A stretch of 64,000 nucleotides of DNA from Saprospiraceae bacterium (GCA_013360405.1 JABWBR010000006.1:1-64000); one strand, 5' to 3'; shown: positions 9,401 through 18,732, counted from the first letter of the stretch. Notes: a model not told the origin generated them from the letters alone. Translations and numbers: made by a program.

Positions 9401-10057
9401 GCCGGCATAAACATGGCCTGTTTGCGGGTGCACCACGATATCCTGGGTATAGCGGAAATTATTGGTAAGCGTGGCCTCAATGGGGCTCCAGGTGGCGCCG
9501 TTATCTGTTGATTTGAATAAACCCATCCCCGCTATGGCGTCGATGCTGCCGTATCCTTCGCCAGTACCCAGGTACATGATATCGGGGTTGTTGGGGTCCT
9601 GGGCTAATGCGCCGATGGCCATGTTTTCGAGGTAATCACTGGCTTTTTGCCATTGAGCAGGATCGGCCGTGACATCGGTTGTTTTCCACAAGCCGCCGGC
9701 TACGCTTCCCGCCCAAACGGTATGCCGCGTGGGGTCTTTTTTGTCGATCATAATGGTGCGGGTTCGCCCGCCGATGTTGTTGGGGCCGCGTTCGCGCCAG
9801 CGCACGTCGGCCAGCGGACCGCGCCCGCTGCGGGCAGCCAATTCGGCCTGCTTGCGGCGCGTTTGCTCGAGCGCTACGAGTAGACGCTCCATAGGCGGAT
9901 AGCCAAGTGCGGGGTCTTTGATGCGCTTGAAGTTATTTTCAAAAGCGTCTTTTATGCTTTGCGCTTTGCGCGAATGGTAAGTCGGGCGCCGGTCGGCAAA
10001 AACTAAAAAGATTATAAACAGGGTTGTTGTCAGGAGAACGGGGAGCAATCGTTTCAT
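6488..10057 (-). CDS. Secreted beta-propeller (BNR/VPS10-like) protein with PKD domain and T9SS sorting signal
   Basis: Large exported protein, 1189 residues from the ATG at 10057, which gives a good signal peptide (MKRLLPVLLTTTLFIIFLVF); an upstream start at 10096 adds a non-signal tail. Residues about 80-740 carry many sialidase/VPS10-type blades with the Asp-box-like motif STDNGATW, RTTNDGETW, ESNNGGQSW. A PKD domain follows (YFWEFGDGATSTAENPEY), then a jellyroll or MAM-like region with the motif VAIDDVAL. The last 80 residues are a type A T9SS domain (LFPNPFQEDITVTL ... PGGVYFLQI), so it is predicted to be exported across the outer membrane and cell-attached or released. No catalytic residues could be assigned, and the ligand is unknown. 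Divergent from the metalloprotease at 10226. Confidence 0.85.
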   Translation of the reverse strand: MKRLLPVLLTTTLFIIFLVFADRRPTYHSRKAQSIKDAFENNFKRIKDPALGYPPMERLLVALEQTRRKQAELAARSGRGPLADVRWRERGPNNIGGRTRTIMIDKKDPTRHTVWAGSVAGGLWKTTDVTADPAQWQKASDYLENMAIGALAQDPNNPDIMYLGTGEGYGSIDAIAGMGLFKSTDNGATWSPIEATLTNNFRYTQDIVVHPQTGHVYAGTSTGVYRTTNDGETWQRVLAGFCYDLYYMPDGNLYASNTSNIYRSQTGNNNQWTRITAAGSGFPVDGDRTEFSVSISNPNFIYAILSVNGAASSVYFTPNGGQSWVQRSQPRWDNGNEFTNGQAWYDLDIAVDPFNANHVIAGGVPTMRSTDGGFSWQRFGNSMHVDQHFILFDELVQNTVYFGNDGGIYYSPTGSNGQPIDKNFGYNVTQFYACAIHPEAFSTYYLGGTQDNNSLQLNNYGVTSARSVWGGDGFYAHIDENEPHIQLVSSQFGNWGISTDGGLDFDDAVGVEGDFVNPSDYDSEANILYTETDNGDFYRWRVNDRSGEVVDIENVTNDVSAITVDPNDPNRVYFGNYNGRVVRVDEAREGATVTGTSFPTLSGSISSIDIELGNPNHLLVTVSNYGVSSVYESNNGGQSWISLEGDLPDMPVRWGIFNPNDATQAMIATEAGVWTTELINGSNTEWIPPVPGKGTPLVSTWMLRLRRSDGVVLAATHGRGLYTTDVFATPTPRIGVEPIQYTNSANPFFGEASLNADSYFWEFGDGATSTAENPEYAYATSGAYSVKLTINGDLSTTSAVKVLPTVPLPYVAGQANYGGDMEGFNDHFGAYSPKGSVFERGNSSITGKNGTHSGDNAYVLGLNDNYYAPNTEAYLYTPNYDLTDPGIYEFSFWAKYNIHPGYDGFLVQYSLDKGKNWAVLGTDDSPNWYNYHNVNTGGLAFPGGSSYFTSSVNGFTRYKINVSGLAGNEVAFRFLFRSEGTGNFPGVAIDDVALTKYDGELATVLTGFTGEWTGATQIGLNWTTLPEYYCRKFEVARSTNGIDFEVIGTVNAKGGTTAYEQIYDYSAVGTLNLYFFRLQVINIRESTNYDYSFFSPIIAVRRNLEGLEVQRLFPNPFQEDITVTLTDVVSRDLPYVLYNSKGQLVYQGSVTVDASPLAQFNLPGLPGGVYFLQIDLGDGNKEVFKVLRN

Positions 10058-10225
10058 GGTCGTCGGAATTAGCGATATATTTTTTAAATGCGTCACAAAA
10101 TAGACAATTATAGGTAATTGGGCGACAATGTATACGGCGGGTTTGTCAGCAGTTCGACCTTAGTTACTATTTTTACAAATCTATAGGGCTTCTTGTTTGT
10201 TTCATTAAAAAATTAAAAATTAGGA

Positions 10226-13200
10226 ATGAAAGTTTTTTACTCGCTCGCGCTTCTCTTGTCTTTTGTTTTTAGCGCCAATGCCCAGACCAGCTTCTGGAAT
10301 GATGTATCGGAAAATAATATCCAGCTCCAATTGCTATCAGAAAAAGCGTTTCGCGCGTCGCACTATCGCGTGGTGGCTATTGATATGGCGGCTTTTAGAC
10401 AGCAAATGGCTGCTGCACCGATGGAAAATTCGGCTACAGCCGCACAACACCCGATGCTGACTACCATCCCCCTGCCCGATGGCAGCACCGAGACTTTCCG
10501 CATAGAAGAATCTCCTGTGATGATGCCCGAATTGGCGGCGCGTTATCCGCAAATCAAGACATACCGGGCGATCGGGGTGGATCACCCAGCATCCTACGGA
10601 CGTTTTGAATACACCCCCGACGGCTTCGGCGGTGTTTTTTATACCCAAAAAGGAGAGGTGTGGATCGATCGCTATGCCACCCGCCAGGATCGCTACTATG
10701 CCTCCTATTTTTCGCGCGATGTAGTGTTGGATCCTAATGAGACACCCGTGCTGGGTTGTGGTTTCCAGCCCGATAATACGCACGACGAAGATCCGATTCT
10801 GGAATCGCTGCACGAATCTGCGCTCGAATTGCGCAGCAACGGCCCCCTCGAAAAGCGCGTTTATCTACTGGCTTTAGCTTGCACCGGCGAGTTCGCACAG
10901 CAATATGGCGGCACGATGGAGTCGGTCAACTCAGCTTATGCTACCGCGCTCAACCGATTCAATCAAATTTACGAACGCGATTTTGCCATCAAACTCATGC
11001 TCATCGCCAGCAACGACCTGCTGATTTGGCTCGACCCAGCTTCTGACCCCTATACGAATGCTAATAACGCCCAACTTCTGCTACAGCAAAATACCAACGC
11101 CATCACTCAAGGCGGTGGAGTGCCCCTCGGCGCTTTCGATATGGGCCACGTGTTTACTTCGGGTTGTATCAACGGCTTGGCAGGTATTGCCGCAGCCGGA
11201 CAGGTTTGCAAGGAAGGCAAAGCCCGGGGGGTAACGTGTTTTTATAACAGCAATATCAACTTTATCGTAAAAGAAGTCATGGCGCACGAGTTGGGCCACC
11301 AGTTTTCTGCCCAGCACAGTTGGGCCAATTGCCCGGGCGCTGATGACCAGTTGGCCTCCGGATCGGCCTACGAACCAGGGTCGGGGTCTACTATTATGTC
11401 TTACGCCGGCTCTTGTGGCATGAACCAGAATGTGCAGTTCCAGTCTGACGACTATTTCCATGTCCGCTCACTCGAAGAGATCATCGAATTCAGTCGCTTC
11501 GACGAAGGCAATAACTGTCCCACTTTTGAGCCCACCGGTAATACCGAGCCGGTCGTCACGCTTAATTACACCAATAATTTTAATATACCCATCGGCACGC
11601 CTTTTGAACTTAAAGCGTCTGCCGAAGACGCCGAAGGCGACGCACTCACTTACTGCTGGGAGCAATTCAACCTGGGCCCCGTAACCCTGATGGGCCAACC
11701 CATGGGCGATGCGCCGATTTTCAGGAGTTACCCGCCCACCAGTGCTTCCAGTCGCGTTTTTCCGCAACTACAAACGCTGGTAAACAACGGCTCGAGTGTA
11801 ACGGAAGTACTGCCCACCTATACCCGCAACCTTACTTTCCGCTGTACCGTGCGCGACAATCACCCCGGCGCAGGCGCTGTCGTCTGGAAAGAAGTACGCT
11901 TCAAAGCTACCGATACCGCGGGCCCTTTTGTGGTTACCACCCCCAACGAGCCCGGTATCGCCTGGGAAGCCGGAAAGACGGCCACTGTTACCTGGGATGT
12001 GGCCAATACAACTAACGAGGTAATCAATTGCCAAGGCGTGAATATCCGCCTGTCGCTTGACGGCGGCTATAGCTATCCGCTTCCCTTGCTCACCAATACA
12101 CCCAATGATGGCGAGGAAGTCGTGCTCGTGCCCCCAAATATTACCAGCCAAGCCCGCATTCGCGTAGAGAGCGCCGGTAATATCTTTTTTGATATTTCAA
12201 ATGCCAATTTCCAGATTACGGCGCCCACCGTTCCGGGATTCGGCATTGTCGCTTCTTCTGAACAACTCCAAAATGTGTGCCTGCCCAATTCTGCGAGCGT
12301 TGGACTGACGACTACGGCATTTCTGAATTTCACCAACCCTATTACGCTGGAGGTGGTAGACGGACTGCCCATTGGAGCAATAGCTTCTTTCAGCACTACG
12401 ACGATAGCGCCGGGAGATGGCGTAGTGTTGTCAGTTGACTTTCAAGATATTAATGTCTCCCAATACGTAACTCTCACCGTGCGCGCTACTGCAGAGGGCG
12501 CCGATACGGCCTATGCACAGGTTTATCTTCGCCTGGTATCGACCGATTTCAGCGAAGCTGCGCTGCTTTCACCGGCTGACGGCGCCACAGGTATCACCCT
12601 GTCGGCGCTTATGAACTGGAATAGCTCGCCCAATGCCACCAGCTACGATTTCGAACTGGCTACCAGCCCGGCTTTCGGCAGTAGTATTATCGAAAGCGTG
12701 CAAGGACTTACAGCAACTTCGTATCAGACGACTATCTTTTTTGAAGAAAACACCCTCTACTTTTGGCGCATTCGCCCCATCAACGAATGCGGCCCGGGGG
12801 AATATCTTGCACCCTTTACTTTCCATACCCAAAGCGTAAGCTGTAGCCCTTATGAAGCAGCGGGCTTGCCGCTGACTATTCCAGGAAGCGGCCCCTTGCC
12901 TACTGTGGTATCGCATATCAATGTAACGACGCAGGGCATCATCAGCGATGTCAATGTGCCTTTGGCTAAGATCAGCTACCAGCCCGTAAAAAGCCTGCGC
13001 GTATCGCTGATTAGTCCGGCAGGCACGGCTGTACGCCTCTACGACCAGCAGTGCTTCAATACGCAGTATCTATTCCTCGGCTTTGACGACCAGGCGCCTA
13101 ATACCATCATTTGCCCGCCTGACGACGGCATTGTTTTCCAACCGGCACAGCCGCTATCGGCCTTTAATGGTGAAAATATCCAGGGCGAGTGGACGCTGGA

Positions 13201-13897
13201 GGTAAAAGTATTGCAATCCGGCTTCGGCACGCCCGGCGCCATCGAAGAATGGGGCTTGGAATTCTGTGCCAGCCTTACGCCCAGCAATCCGTTTGTGGTT
13301 ACAAACGATACGCTCTTTGTACCGCCAGCCGAGGCTAATTACATCACTACCAACGAATTGGAAATACTCGACACTGACAATACACCTGAGCAGGTAGAAT
13401 ATACTATCGTAACCACACCGGCTCACGGCGTCTTGTACTTGCAAAACGAACTACTTGGCGTCGGCAGCACATTCCGCCAATCCACCATCAATTCGTTCAA
13501 CCTGCAATACCTGCACAGCGGCGACGGCAGCGAGGACGATAGCTTCACTTTTGTGGTGCGCGACGGCACAGGCGGCTGGATACCCACCCAGCAGTTCAAC
13601 ATCAAAGTCGACCCTGATGCCGTAGTTGGCGCCCAGGAACCCGGCTCAGCAGAGGAGTTTGTGTTGTATCCCAACCCGGCCACGGGTTTGGTGCATGTCG
13701 CATTTCGCCAATCCGTGAGCGGCCCTGTGAGCGTCCGGGTATTTAATGCCGACGGACAGGAAGCCCTTCGCAACAATGACAACAACGGCAGCAATCCCCT
13801 GGTACTCGACACTACGGGTTTGGCCGCGGGCATCTATTTCGTTCAAGTACAAACAAATTCAGGCGCCCAGATGCAGAAATTAGTCATACAGAAATAG
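10226..13897 (+). CDS. Secreted reprolysin-like zinc metalloprotease with P-domain and T9SS sorting signal
   Basis: Exported protease of 1223 residues. A signal peptide (MKVFYSLALLLSFVFSANA) is followed by a propeptide to about 200. The metzincin catalytic domain has the zinc motif HELGHQFSAQH (His354, His358, His364, Glu355) and the Met-turn TIMSYAG near residue 390. Then come Ig-like domains, an Fn3-like domain (about 775-870), a proprotein-convertase P-domain (about 875-1020, ending GEWTLEVKV ... WGLEFC), a cadherin/CSPG-like repeat (about 1025-1135) and a T9SS type A sorting domain (YPNPATGLVHVAF ... AGIYFVQVQ). It belongs to the M12B-like group frequent among Bacteroidota secreted proteases. 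Probably degrades extracellular protein; the specificity is unknown. Confidence 0.92.
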   Translation: MKVFYSLALLLSFVFSANAQTSFWNDVSENNIQLQLLSEKAFRASHYRVVAIDMAAFRQQMAAAPMENSATAAQHPMLTTIPLPDGSTETFRIEESPVMMPELAARYPQIKTYRAIGVDHPASYGRFEYTPDGFGGVFYTQKGEVWIDRYATRQDRYYASYFSRDVVLDPNETPVLGCGFQPDNTHDEDPILESLHESALELRSNGPLEKRVYLLALACTGEFAQQYGGTMESVNSAYATALNRFNQIYERDFAIKLMLIASNDLLIWLDPASDPYTNANNAQLLLQQNTNAITQGGGVPLGAFDMGHVFTSGCINGLAGIAAAGQVCKEGKARGVTCFYNSNINFIVKEVMAHELGHQFSAQHSWANCPGADDQLASGSAYEPGSGSTIMSYAGSCGMNQNVQFQSDDYFHVRSLEEIIEFSRFDEGNNCPTFEPTGNTEPVVTLNYTNNFNIPIGTPFELKASAEDAEGDALTYCWEQFNLGPVTLMGQPMGDAPIFRSYPPTSASSRVFPQLQTLVNNGSSVTEVLPTYTRNLTFRCTVRDNHPGAGAVVWKEVRFKATDTAGPFVVTTPNEPGIAWEAGKTATVTWDVANTTNEVINCQGVNIRLSLDGGYSYPLPLLTNTPNDGEEVVLVPPNITSQARIRVESAGNIFFDISNANFQITAPTVPGFGIVASSEQLQNVCLPNSASVGLTTTAFLNFTNPITLEVVDGLPIGAIASFSTTTIAPGDGVVLSVDFQDINVSQYVTLTVRATAEGADTAYAQVYLRLVSTDFSEAALLSPADGATGITLSALMNWNSSPNATSYDFELATSPAFGSSIIESVQGLTATSYQTTIFFEENTLYFWRIRPINECGPGEYLAPFTFHTQSVSCSPYEAAGLPLTIPGSGPLPTVVSHINVTTQGIISDVNVPLAKISYQPVKSLRVSLISPAGTAVRLYDQQCFNTQYLFLGFDDQAPNTIICPPDDGIVFQPAQPLSAFNGENIQGEWTLEVKVLQSGFGTPGAIEEWGLEFCASLTPSNPFVVTNDTLFVPPAEANYITTNELEILDTDNTPEQVEYTIVTTPAHGVLYLQNELLGVGSTFRQSTINSFNLQYLHSGDGSEDDSFTFVVRDGTGGWIPTQQFNIKVDPDAVVGAQEPGSAEEFVLYPNPATGLVHVAFRQSVSGPVSVRVFNADGQEALRNNDNNGSNPLVLDTTGLAAGIYFVQVQTNSGAQMQKLVIQK

Positions 13898-13902
13898 CCC
13901 TT

Positions 13903-14607
13903 ATGCGAATCCTCATCACAGGAGCAAGCAGTGGGATCGGCCGTGAGGTTGCCTTGGCCCTTGCCGCCGATCCCGGGCGCCAGGTACTGGCGCTGGCCCG
14001 CCGCAGCGAACCCCTCGAAACGCTGGCGCAAGAGGCACTCAACAAGTATGGCCGCGCCACTATTTCCTGGCTGGAATTCGATCTAACTTCTTCCGATGAT
14101 TCCATCCTGCTGGAAGCCGTTGAGGCGCTGGGCGGCGTAGACATCCTCCTCAACAACGCCGGCCTGCTCATCAACAAACCCTTTGAACAGCTCAGCGAGG
14201 ATGACTGGCGGCAACAGTTTGACGTCAACGTCTTCGGCCCGGTGCGACTTATCCGCCTGCTCCTGCCCTGGCTACAGCAAAGCGCCTCGGCGCATATCGT
14301 CAACATCAGTAGTATGGGGGGATTTCAGGGCAGCAGTAAATTCCCCGGCTTGTCGGCCTACAGCGCCTCCAAGGCCGCCCTGGCCAACCTCACCGAATGC
14401 CTCGCCGAAGAATTCAAAGACCGCCACATATCCGTGAATTGCCTGGCCCTCGGCGCCGCACAAACCGAAATGCTTGCAACTGCTTTCCCCGGCTTCCAAG
14501 CCCCCCTCAGTGCTGCCGATATGGGCGATTTTGTGGCCTGGTTTGCTACCCACGGCCATCGCTTTTTTAATGGTAAAATTTTGCCGGTGTCGGTATCGAC
14601 GCCGTAA
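13903..14607 (+). CDS. Short-chain dehydrogenase/reductase (SDR)
   Basis: Classical SDR oxidoreductase of 234 residues. The Rossmann dinucleotide motif TGASSGIG lies at residues 6-13, NNAG near 85, and the catalytic Ser and the YSASK pair (Tyr, Lys) near 130-155. It starts six bases after the metalloprotease stop, and the nitroreductase starts 12 bases after its end, so the two oxidoreductases are probably co-transcribed. The SDR fold and an intact catalytic triad are seen; the substrate is not known. Confidence 0.88.
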   Translation: MRILITGASSGIGREVALALAADPGRQVLALARRSEPLETLAQEALNKYGRATISWLEFDLTSSDDSILLEAVEALGGVDILLNNAGLLINKPFEQLSEDDWRQQFDVNVFGPVRLIRLLLPWLQQSASAHIVNISSMGGFQGSSKFPGLSAYSASKAALANLTECLAEEFKDRHISVNCLALGAAQTEMLATAFPGFQAPLSAADMGDFVAWFATHGHRFFNGKILPVSVSTP

Positions 14608-14619
14608 CTATACTGTCTC

Positions 14620-15273
14620 ATGCTTTACGCCTTCATCCCCTACCGCCCCCAGTCTTTCAGCGAAGAAGATATGCTCACGCGCAGCCGGGCCTTCTATGCC
14701 TACATGGACCAACGCCGTACCGTGCGCGATTTTTCCGACAAACAGGTACCCTTGGAAATCATCGAAAATATCATCAAAACGGCGGGTACGGCGCCTTCGG
14801 GGGCGCACAAGCAACCCTGGACCTTTTGCGTAGTGCAAGACCCCGAGATCAAACGCCAAATCAGAATAGCCGCGGAAGAAGAAGAATACCAAAGCTACCA
14901 CGGCCGTATGTCGGAGGAATGGCTCCAGGATCTCGCGCCGCTGGGCACCGATTGGCACAAACCTTTTTTGGAAACAGCACCCTATCTTATTGTAGTATTT
15001 AAGCGATTATACGAAGGCGAGGAAAAGCGCAAAAACTACTACGTGCCCGAATCAGTGGGCCTTGCGGCCGGTTTTCTGCTGGCGGCCATTCACCACGCCG
15101 GATTAGTAGCACTGACCCATACACCAAGCCCGATGAATTTCCTGCAACATATTCTGAAGCGCCCCGATAACGAGCGGCCATTCCTGCTCATCCCCGTGGG
15201 ATACCCGGCAGAAGACGCTCAGGTGCCCGACCTGCGGCGTAAACCGCTGAATGAGATCATGCAATTGTATTGA
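14620..15273 (+). CDS. Nitroreductase-family FMN oxidoreductase
   Basis: Flavin-dependent oxidoreductase of 217 residues. The FMN phosphate-binding signature RRTVRDFSDKQVP occurs near residue 31, followed by TAGTAPSGAHKQPWTF. The C-terminal region has GLAAGFLLAAIHHAGL and FLLIPVGYPAEDAQVP, typical of the family. The overall pattern resembles the iodotyrosine-deiodinase/BluB-like branch more than NfsB, but the substrate cannot be assigned. Follows the SDR by 12 bases and converges on bamA. Confidence 0.85.
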   Translation: MLYAFIPYRPQSFSEEDMLTRSRAFYAYMDQRRTVRDFSDKQVPLEIIENIIKTAGTAPSGAHKQPWTFCVVQDPEIKRQIRIAAEEEEYQSYHGRMSEEWLQDLAPLGTDWHKPFLETAPYLIVVFKRLYEGEEKRKNYYVPESVGLAAGFLLAAIHHAGLVALTHTPSPMNFLQHILKRPDNERPFLLIPVGYPAEDAQVPDLRRKPLNEIMQLY

Positions 15274-15281
15274 TTGCATAC

Positions 15282-15309
15282 GTAGAGCCGCAAAATATTG
15301 CGGCTCTAC
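15282..15309. terminator. Perfect 12-bp GTAG...CTAC palindromic hairpin
   Basis: GTAGAGCCGCAA (15282-15293) pairs perfectly with TTGCGGCTCTAC (15298-15309) around a four-base loop. It sits between the convergent nitroreductase and bamA, and its right arm contains the TAG stop codon of bamA (15306-15308). Likely acts as a bidirectional terminator and may be a dispersed palindromic repeat. Confidence 0.7.
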
Positions 15310-17828
15310 TCCGGTTCGAAGCCTAATACGATGTTGAAGTTGCCGAGGTTGCGGAAGCTGCGCTCGCCGGTTTTGTCGAAGCCAATACCGTAGTCGAAGC
15401 CCAATACGCCGAACATAGGCAGGAACACCCGCAGACCCAATCCCGCCGATCGTTTGATATCGAAGGGGTTGAAGTCGCGCAGGTTGCGCCAGGCGTTACC
15501 GCCCTGTGCAAAAGCCAGCACATAGATTGTCGAGCTGGGGTTGAGCGATAGGGGGTAGCGCAATTCGAGCGTGAGCTTGTCAAAAACGGGCGTGGATGCC
15601 GAGCGGCCGGAGGCGTCGCGGTTGGCCTCGATATCGTCTACTTCGTAGCCGCGCATGGAGATGATATCCACGCCGGCAAAGACGAATTGCTGGTTGTTGA
15701 GGCCGTCGCCGCCAAGTTGAAATCGCTCGAAGGGCGAGGTGCCGATCTCGCTGTTATAGTAGCCGAGGGCGCCGATTTTAGCCTGTGTTTTGAGCACCAG
15801 CTTGCCCACCAGCGTAGTATACCATTCGGCGTCGAAGCGCCATTTGTGGTATTCTACCCAGCGGAATTTATCGGCCACAGACAGGTCGCTGTAGTTTTTA
15901 TTGCTAAACAGCGAATACGGCGGCGTAAGCTGAATAGACAAAGAAAAACGCGAGCCTTCGCGGGGGAAGATGGGTTCGTTGATGGTGCTGCGCGCAAAAG
16001 TCTGGCGCAAGCTGAAGTTATTGAAGTAGCCATCGGTTACCGTACTGCCGTCATCGGTGCGGAAGAGCGTACCACTGCTCCAGCTATCGAGCGATAGTGT
16101 TTGCAGGTTGATCGCCGTACTCGACACAAAGTTGTCGTCGGGCCAATTCATACGAGTACCCAGGCTGATCGTGCCGTTGATGATATTGAGGCTCTGGAAA
16201 GTTCCCAGCCGGCGGCTGCCGCCGGTAAGGCGGTTGAAAAACGTAGCAACGGTAAGCGAGTTAGGGCTTTTGCCCCCCAGCCAGGGTTCGGTAAACGAGA
16301 TATTATAAGACTGATAAAAACGTCCGTTTGATTGTGCACGGATGCTAAAACGCTGTCCGTCGCCCTGTGGCAGCGGCCTCCAGGCGTCCTTCTTGAAGAT
16401 ATTTCGCATCGAGAAGTTATTGAACGAAACGCCAAGCGTACCAATCACGCCCTGCAAACCGCCCCAGCCCGCAGAGAGTTCCAACTGATCGGAAGGTCGT
16501 TCTTCCACTTTATACTCGATATCCACCGTACCGCGATCGGGGTTGACGGGGGTATTGATGCCCAGGTTTTCGGCGTTAAAATAGCCGAGGTTCATGATCA
16601 TGCGCTGAGAGCGAATGATATCTGAACGGCTGAACTTTTCGCCCGGCAGCGTGCGCAATTCGCGGCGGATCACGTGTTCGTGGGTGCGGTCGTTGCCTTC
16701 GATGACCACCCGGTCGATCGTGGCCTGGGGGCCCTCAAAAATGCGCATCTCCAGGTCGATAGAATCGCCTTCGATAGCTATCTCGGTGGGCTCCACCTGA
16801 AAGAAGAGATAACCGTTGTCCATATACAAGGTACTCACATCGCGGCCATCCTGGCTAAAGCGTAGGCGGTTGTTGAGCAGTTCCTGGTTGTATATGTCGC
16901 CTCGTTTGATGCCCAACACATTAGCTAGCGTAGTGGTATCGTAAATAGAGTTGCCTTTCCAGGTAATATCGCGAAAATAGTAGCGACTGCCCTCGTCCAC
17001 ATTCAATTGGATAACGATGTGGCCTTTCTCGTCACGCCAGGTACTGTCGAGCGTAAAATTGGCATCGCGATAACCTTTATTATTGTAAAAAGTAATGACC
17101 TTATTTTTATCGTCGTCGTATTTGGCTTTCAGGAATTTAGAACTGGCAAACAGGCGGCGTTTTTCTTTGGTATCCTTCATTTGCCGGCGCAGTTTTTTCG
17201 ACTTGATGCTTTCGTTGCCGACAAACTTGATATCCTTGATTTTTATCCGGTCGCCGCGGTTTACGTCAAATACAAGCAATACAGAGTGTGTACGCGAAGT
17301 ATCGATTTCTTCGATCGTATTGACCTTGCAATCGAGGTATCCCTTTTCAACAAAATATTTGCGGATGCCTTCGCTGGCGTTGGATTTCACATTTTCGGTA
17401 ACGATCCCTCCTTTAAGCAGGTACTTATTGACCTCTTCATTGAGGTCGTCGTGGCTTGATTTTTTTACACCGCGGTAAGTATGTTTGGAAAGGCGGGGGC
17501 GTTCTTCGAGCACGATAGCGAGAAAAATGACATCGCCGATGGTTTTTTCCTTTTGAATTTGCACATTCGTAAACAGGCGCAACTTCCACAATGCTTTGAT
17601 AGCCTTGGGTATATCGGGTCCTGGAATGCGAATCTTATCGCCTACGGCAAGTCCGGTAACGCCGATAATAGCGTTGTCGTCGCTAAACTCAGCGCCCGTT
17701 ACGGTGATACCGCCGATCTCGTATTGACGGGGTTCACCATAACTCATAATGGGAGTTTGGTCTGATGTTTGTGCAAAGCCCAATGCGGGGGCGACAAAAA
17801 GACAGAAAAGCAAAAATCGATTAATCAT
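15306..17828 (-). CDS. bamA: Outer-membrane protein assembly factor BamA
   Basis: Essential Omp85 component that folds beta-barrel proteins into the outer membrane. From the ATG at 17828 it has 840 residues and a signal peptide (MINRFLLFCLFVAPALGFAQ); an earlier start at 17876 would put 16 residues before it. Five POTRA domains fill about 35-430 (for instance VTGAEFSDDNAIIGVTGL and FEGPQATIDRVVIEGNDRT), then a 16-stranded surface-antigen barrel with the lid-loop motif MRGYEV (for VRGF) near residue 725 and a final strand ending in NFNIVLGFEPE. uppS lies just upstream, an arrangement shared by many bacteria that groups envelope synthesis genes. Confidence 0.94.
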   Translation of the reverse strand: MINRFLLFCLFVAPALGFAQTSDQTPIMSYGEPRQYEIGGITVTGAEFSDDNAIIGVTGLAVGDKIRIPGPDIPKAIKALWKLRLFTNVQIQKEKTIGDVIFLAIVLEERPRLSKHTYRGVKKSSHDDLNEEVNKYLLKGGIVTENVKSNASEGIRKYFVEKGYLDCKVNTIEEIDTSRTHSVLLVFDVNRGDRIKIKDIKFVGNESIKSKKLRRQMKDTKEKRRLFASSKFLKAKYDDDKNKVITFYNNKGYRDANFTLDSTWRDEKGHIVIQLNVDEGSRYYFRDITWKGNSIYDTTTLANVLGIKRGDIYNQELLNNRLRFSQDGRDVSTLYMDNGYLFFQVEPTEIAIEGDSIDLEMRIFEGPQATIDRVVIEGNDRTHEHVIRRELRTLPGEKFSRSDIIRSQRMIMNLGYFNAENLGINTPVNPDRGTVDIEYKVEERPSDQLELSAGWGGLQGVIGTLGVSFNNFSMRNIFKKDAWRPLPQGDGQRFSIRAQSNGRFYQSYNISFTEPWLGGKSPNSLTVATFFNRLTGGSRRLGTFQSLNIINGTISLGTRMNWPDDNFVSSTAINLQTLSLDSWSSGTLFRTDDGSTVTDGYFNNFSLRQTFARSTINEPIFPREGSRFSLSIQLTPPYSLFSNKNYSDLSVADKFRWVEYHKWRFDAEWYTTLVGKLVLKTQAKIGALGYYNSEIGTSPFERFQLGGDGLNNQQFVFAGVDIISMRGYEVDDIEANRDASGRSASTPVFDKLTLELRYPLSLNPSSTIYVLAFAQGGNAWRNLRDFNPFDIKRSAGLGLRVFLPMFGVLGFDYGIGFDKTGERSFRNLGNFNIVLGFEPE

Positions 17829-17909
17829 GCGCACGTCCAATTGAATGGCCATTCTTTTTTTAAACAAGCTGCCCATAAAGAGGCGGTAAAGGAAAATAGG
17901 GTTGTATCG

Positions 17910-18653
17910 TCATTGCACCAATTGTTCACTGATTTTTCCAAAACGCCGTTCCCGCTGCTGGAAGTCAATAATAGCTTCGTACAAATGCTGGCGGCGGAAA
18001 TCGGGCCAGAAAACCGGTGTAAAATACAACTCGGCATAGGCAAGTTGCCACAACATAAAGTTGCTGAGGCGCATTTCGCCACTAGAGCGTATCAACAATT
18101 CGGGATCGGGGATGCCGTGGGTGCTCAGGGCATCGTTAAAGAGTTTTTCAGTAATGGCTTCGGGGCTCAGCTCGCCTTGCTGCACGCGGGTTGCCAGTTG
18201 GCGCGCCGCTTCAACCAATTCCCACTTAGCGCTGTAATTGAGGGCCAATACCAGCGTCATACGATTGTTCTTGCTGGTATTGTGAATGCCGTCGAGCAGG
18301 GCTTTGCGGGTAGAGTCGGGCAAGCGGCTGATATCGCCGATGGCCTGCAGTCTGATATTATTTTTATTGAGGGTTTCGATCTCTTTGTGAAGGGTTTCTA
18401 CCAGCAAACGCATCAGGGCTCCCACCTCCATGGCCGGGCGGTTCCAGTTTTCGGTAGAAAACGCATAAAGCGTGAGGTATTCCACGCCTAGTTCGGCAGC
18501 GGCCTCGGTCACTTCACGCACGGCTTTTACGCCGTTGCGGTGGCCAAACACACGCGGTTTGCCATGTTGTTTGGCCCATCTGCCATTGCCATCCATGATG
18601 ACGGCAATGTGCCGGGGTAGCTTGTCAAGGTTGATCTGCGACTTCAAGTCCAT
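17910..18653 (-). CDS. uppS: Isoprenyl transferase (undecaprenyl diphosphate synthase)
   Basis: Cytosolic cis-prenyltransferase making undecaprenyl diphosphate, the lipid carrier for cell-wall and O-antigen synthesis. 247 residues from ATG 18653; ATG 18671 is an alternative. The catalytic Asp lies in IAVIMDGNGRWAKQHG, and the conserved GHRNG, TLYAFSTENWNRP and C-terminal RSSGEMRLSNFMLWQ motifs are all present. Immediately upstream of bamA on the same strand with an 81-base gap, so the two are probably co-transcribed. Confidence 0.95.
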   Translation of the reverse strand: MDLKSQINLDKLPRHIAVIMDGNGRWAKQHGKPRVFGHRNGVKAVREVTEAAAELGVEYLTLYAFSTENWNRPAMEVGALMRLLVETLHKEIETLNKNNIRLQAIGDISRLPDSTRKALLDGIHNTSKNNRMTLVLALNYSAKWELVEAARQLATRVQQGELSPEAITEKLFNDALSTHGIPDPELLIRSSGEMRLSNFMLWQLAYAELYFTPVFWPDFRRQHLYEAIIDFQQRERRFGKISEQLVQ

Positions 18654-18732
18654 GTTGCTCTCTTCAACCAACGCAGCGTTTGAAAGCCGTAGTAGGGGGC
18701 CGTCTTGGCGCTTTGTTTTTGAAAAATTCGCA

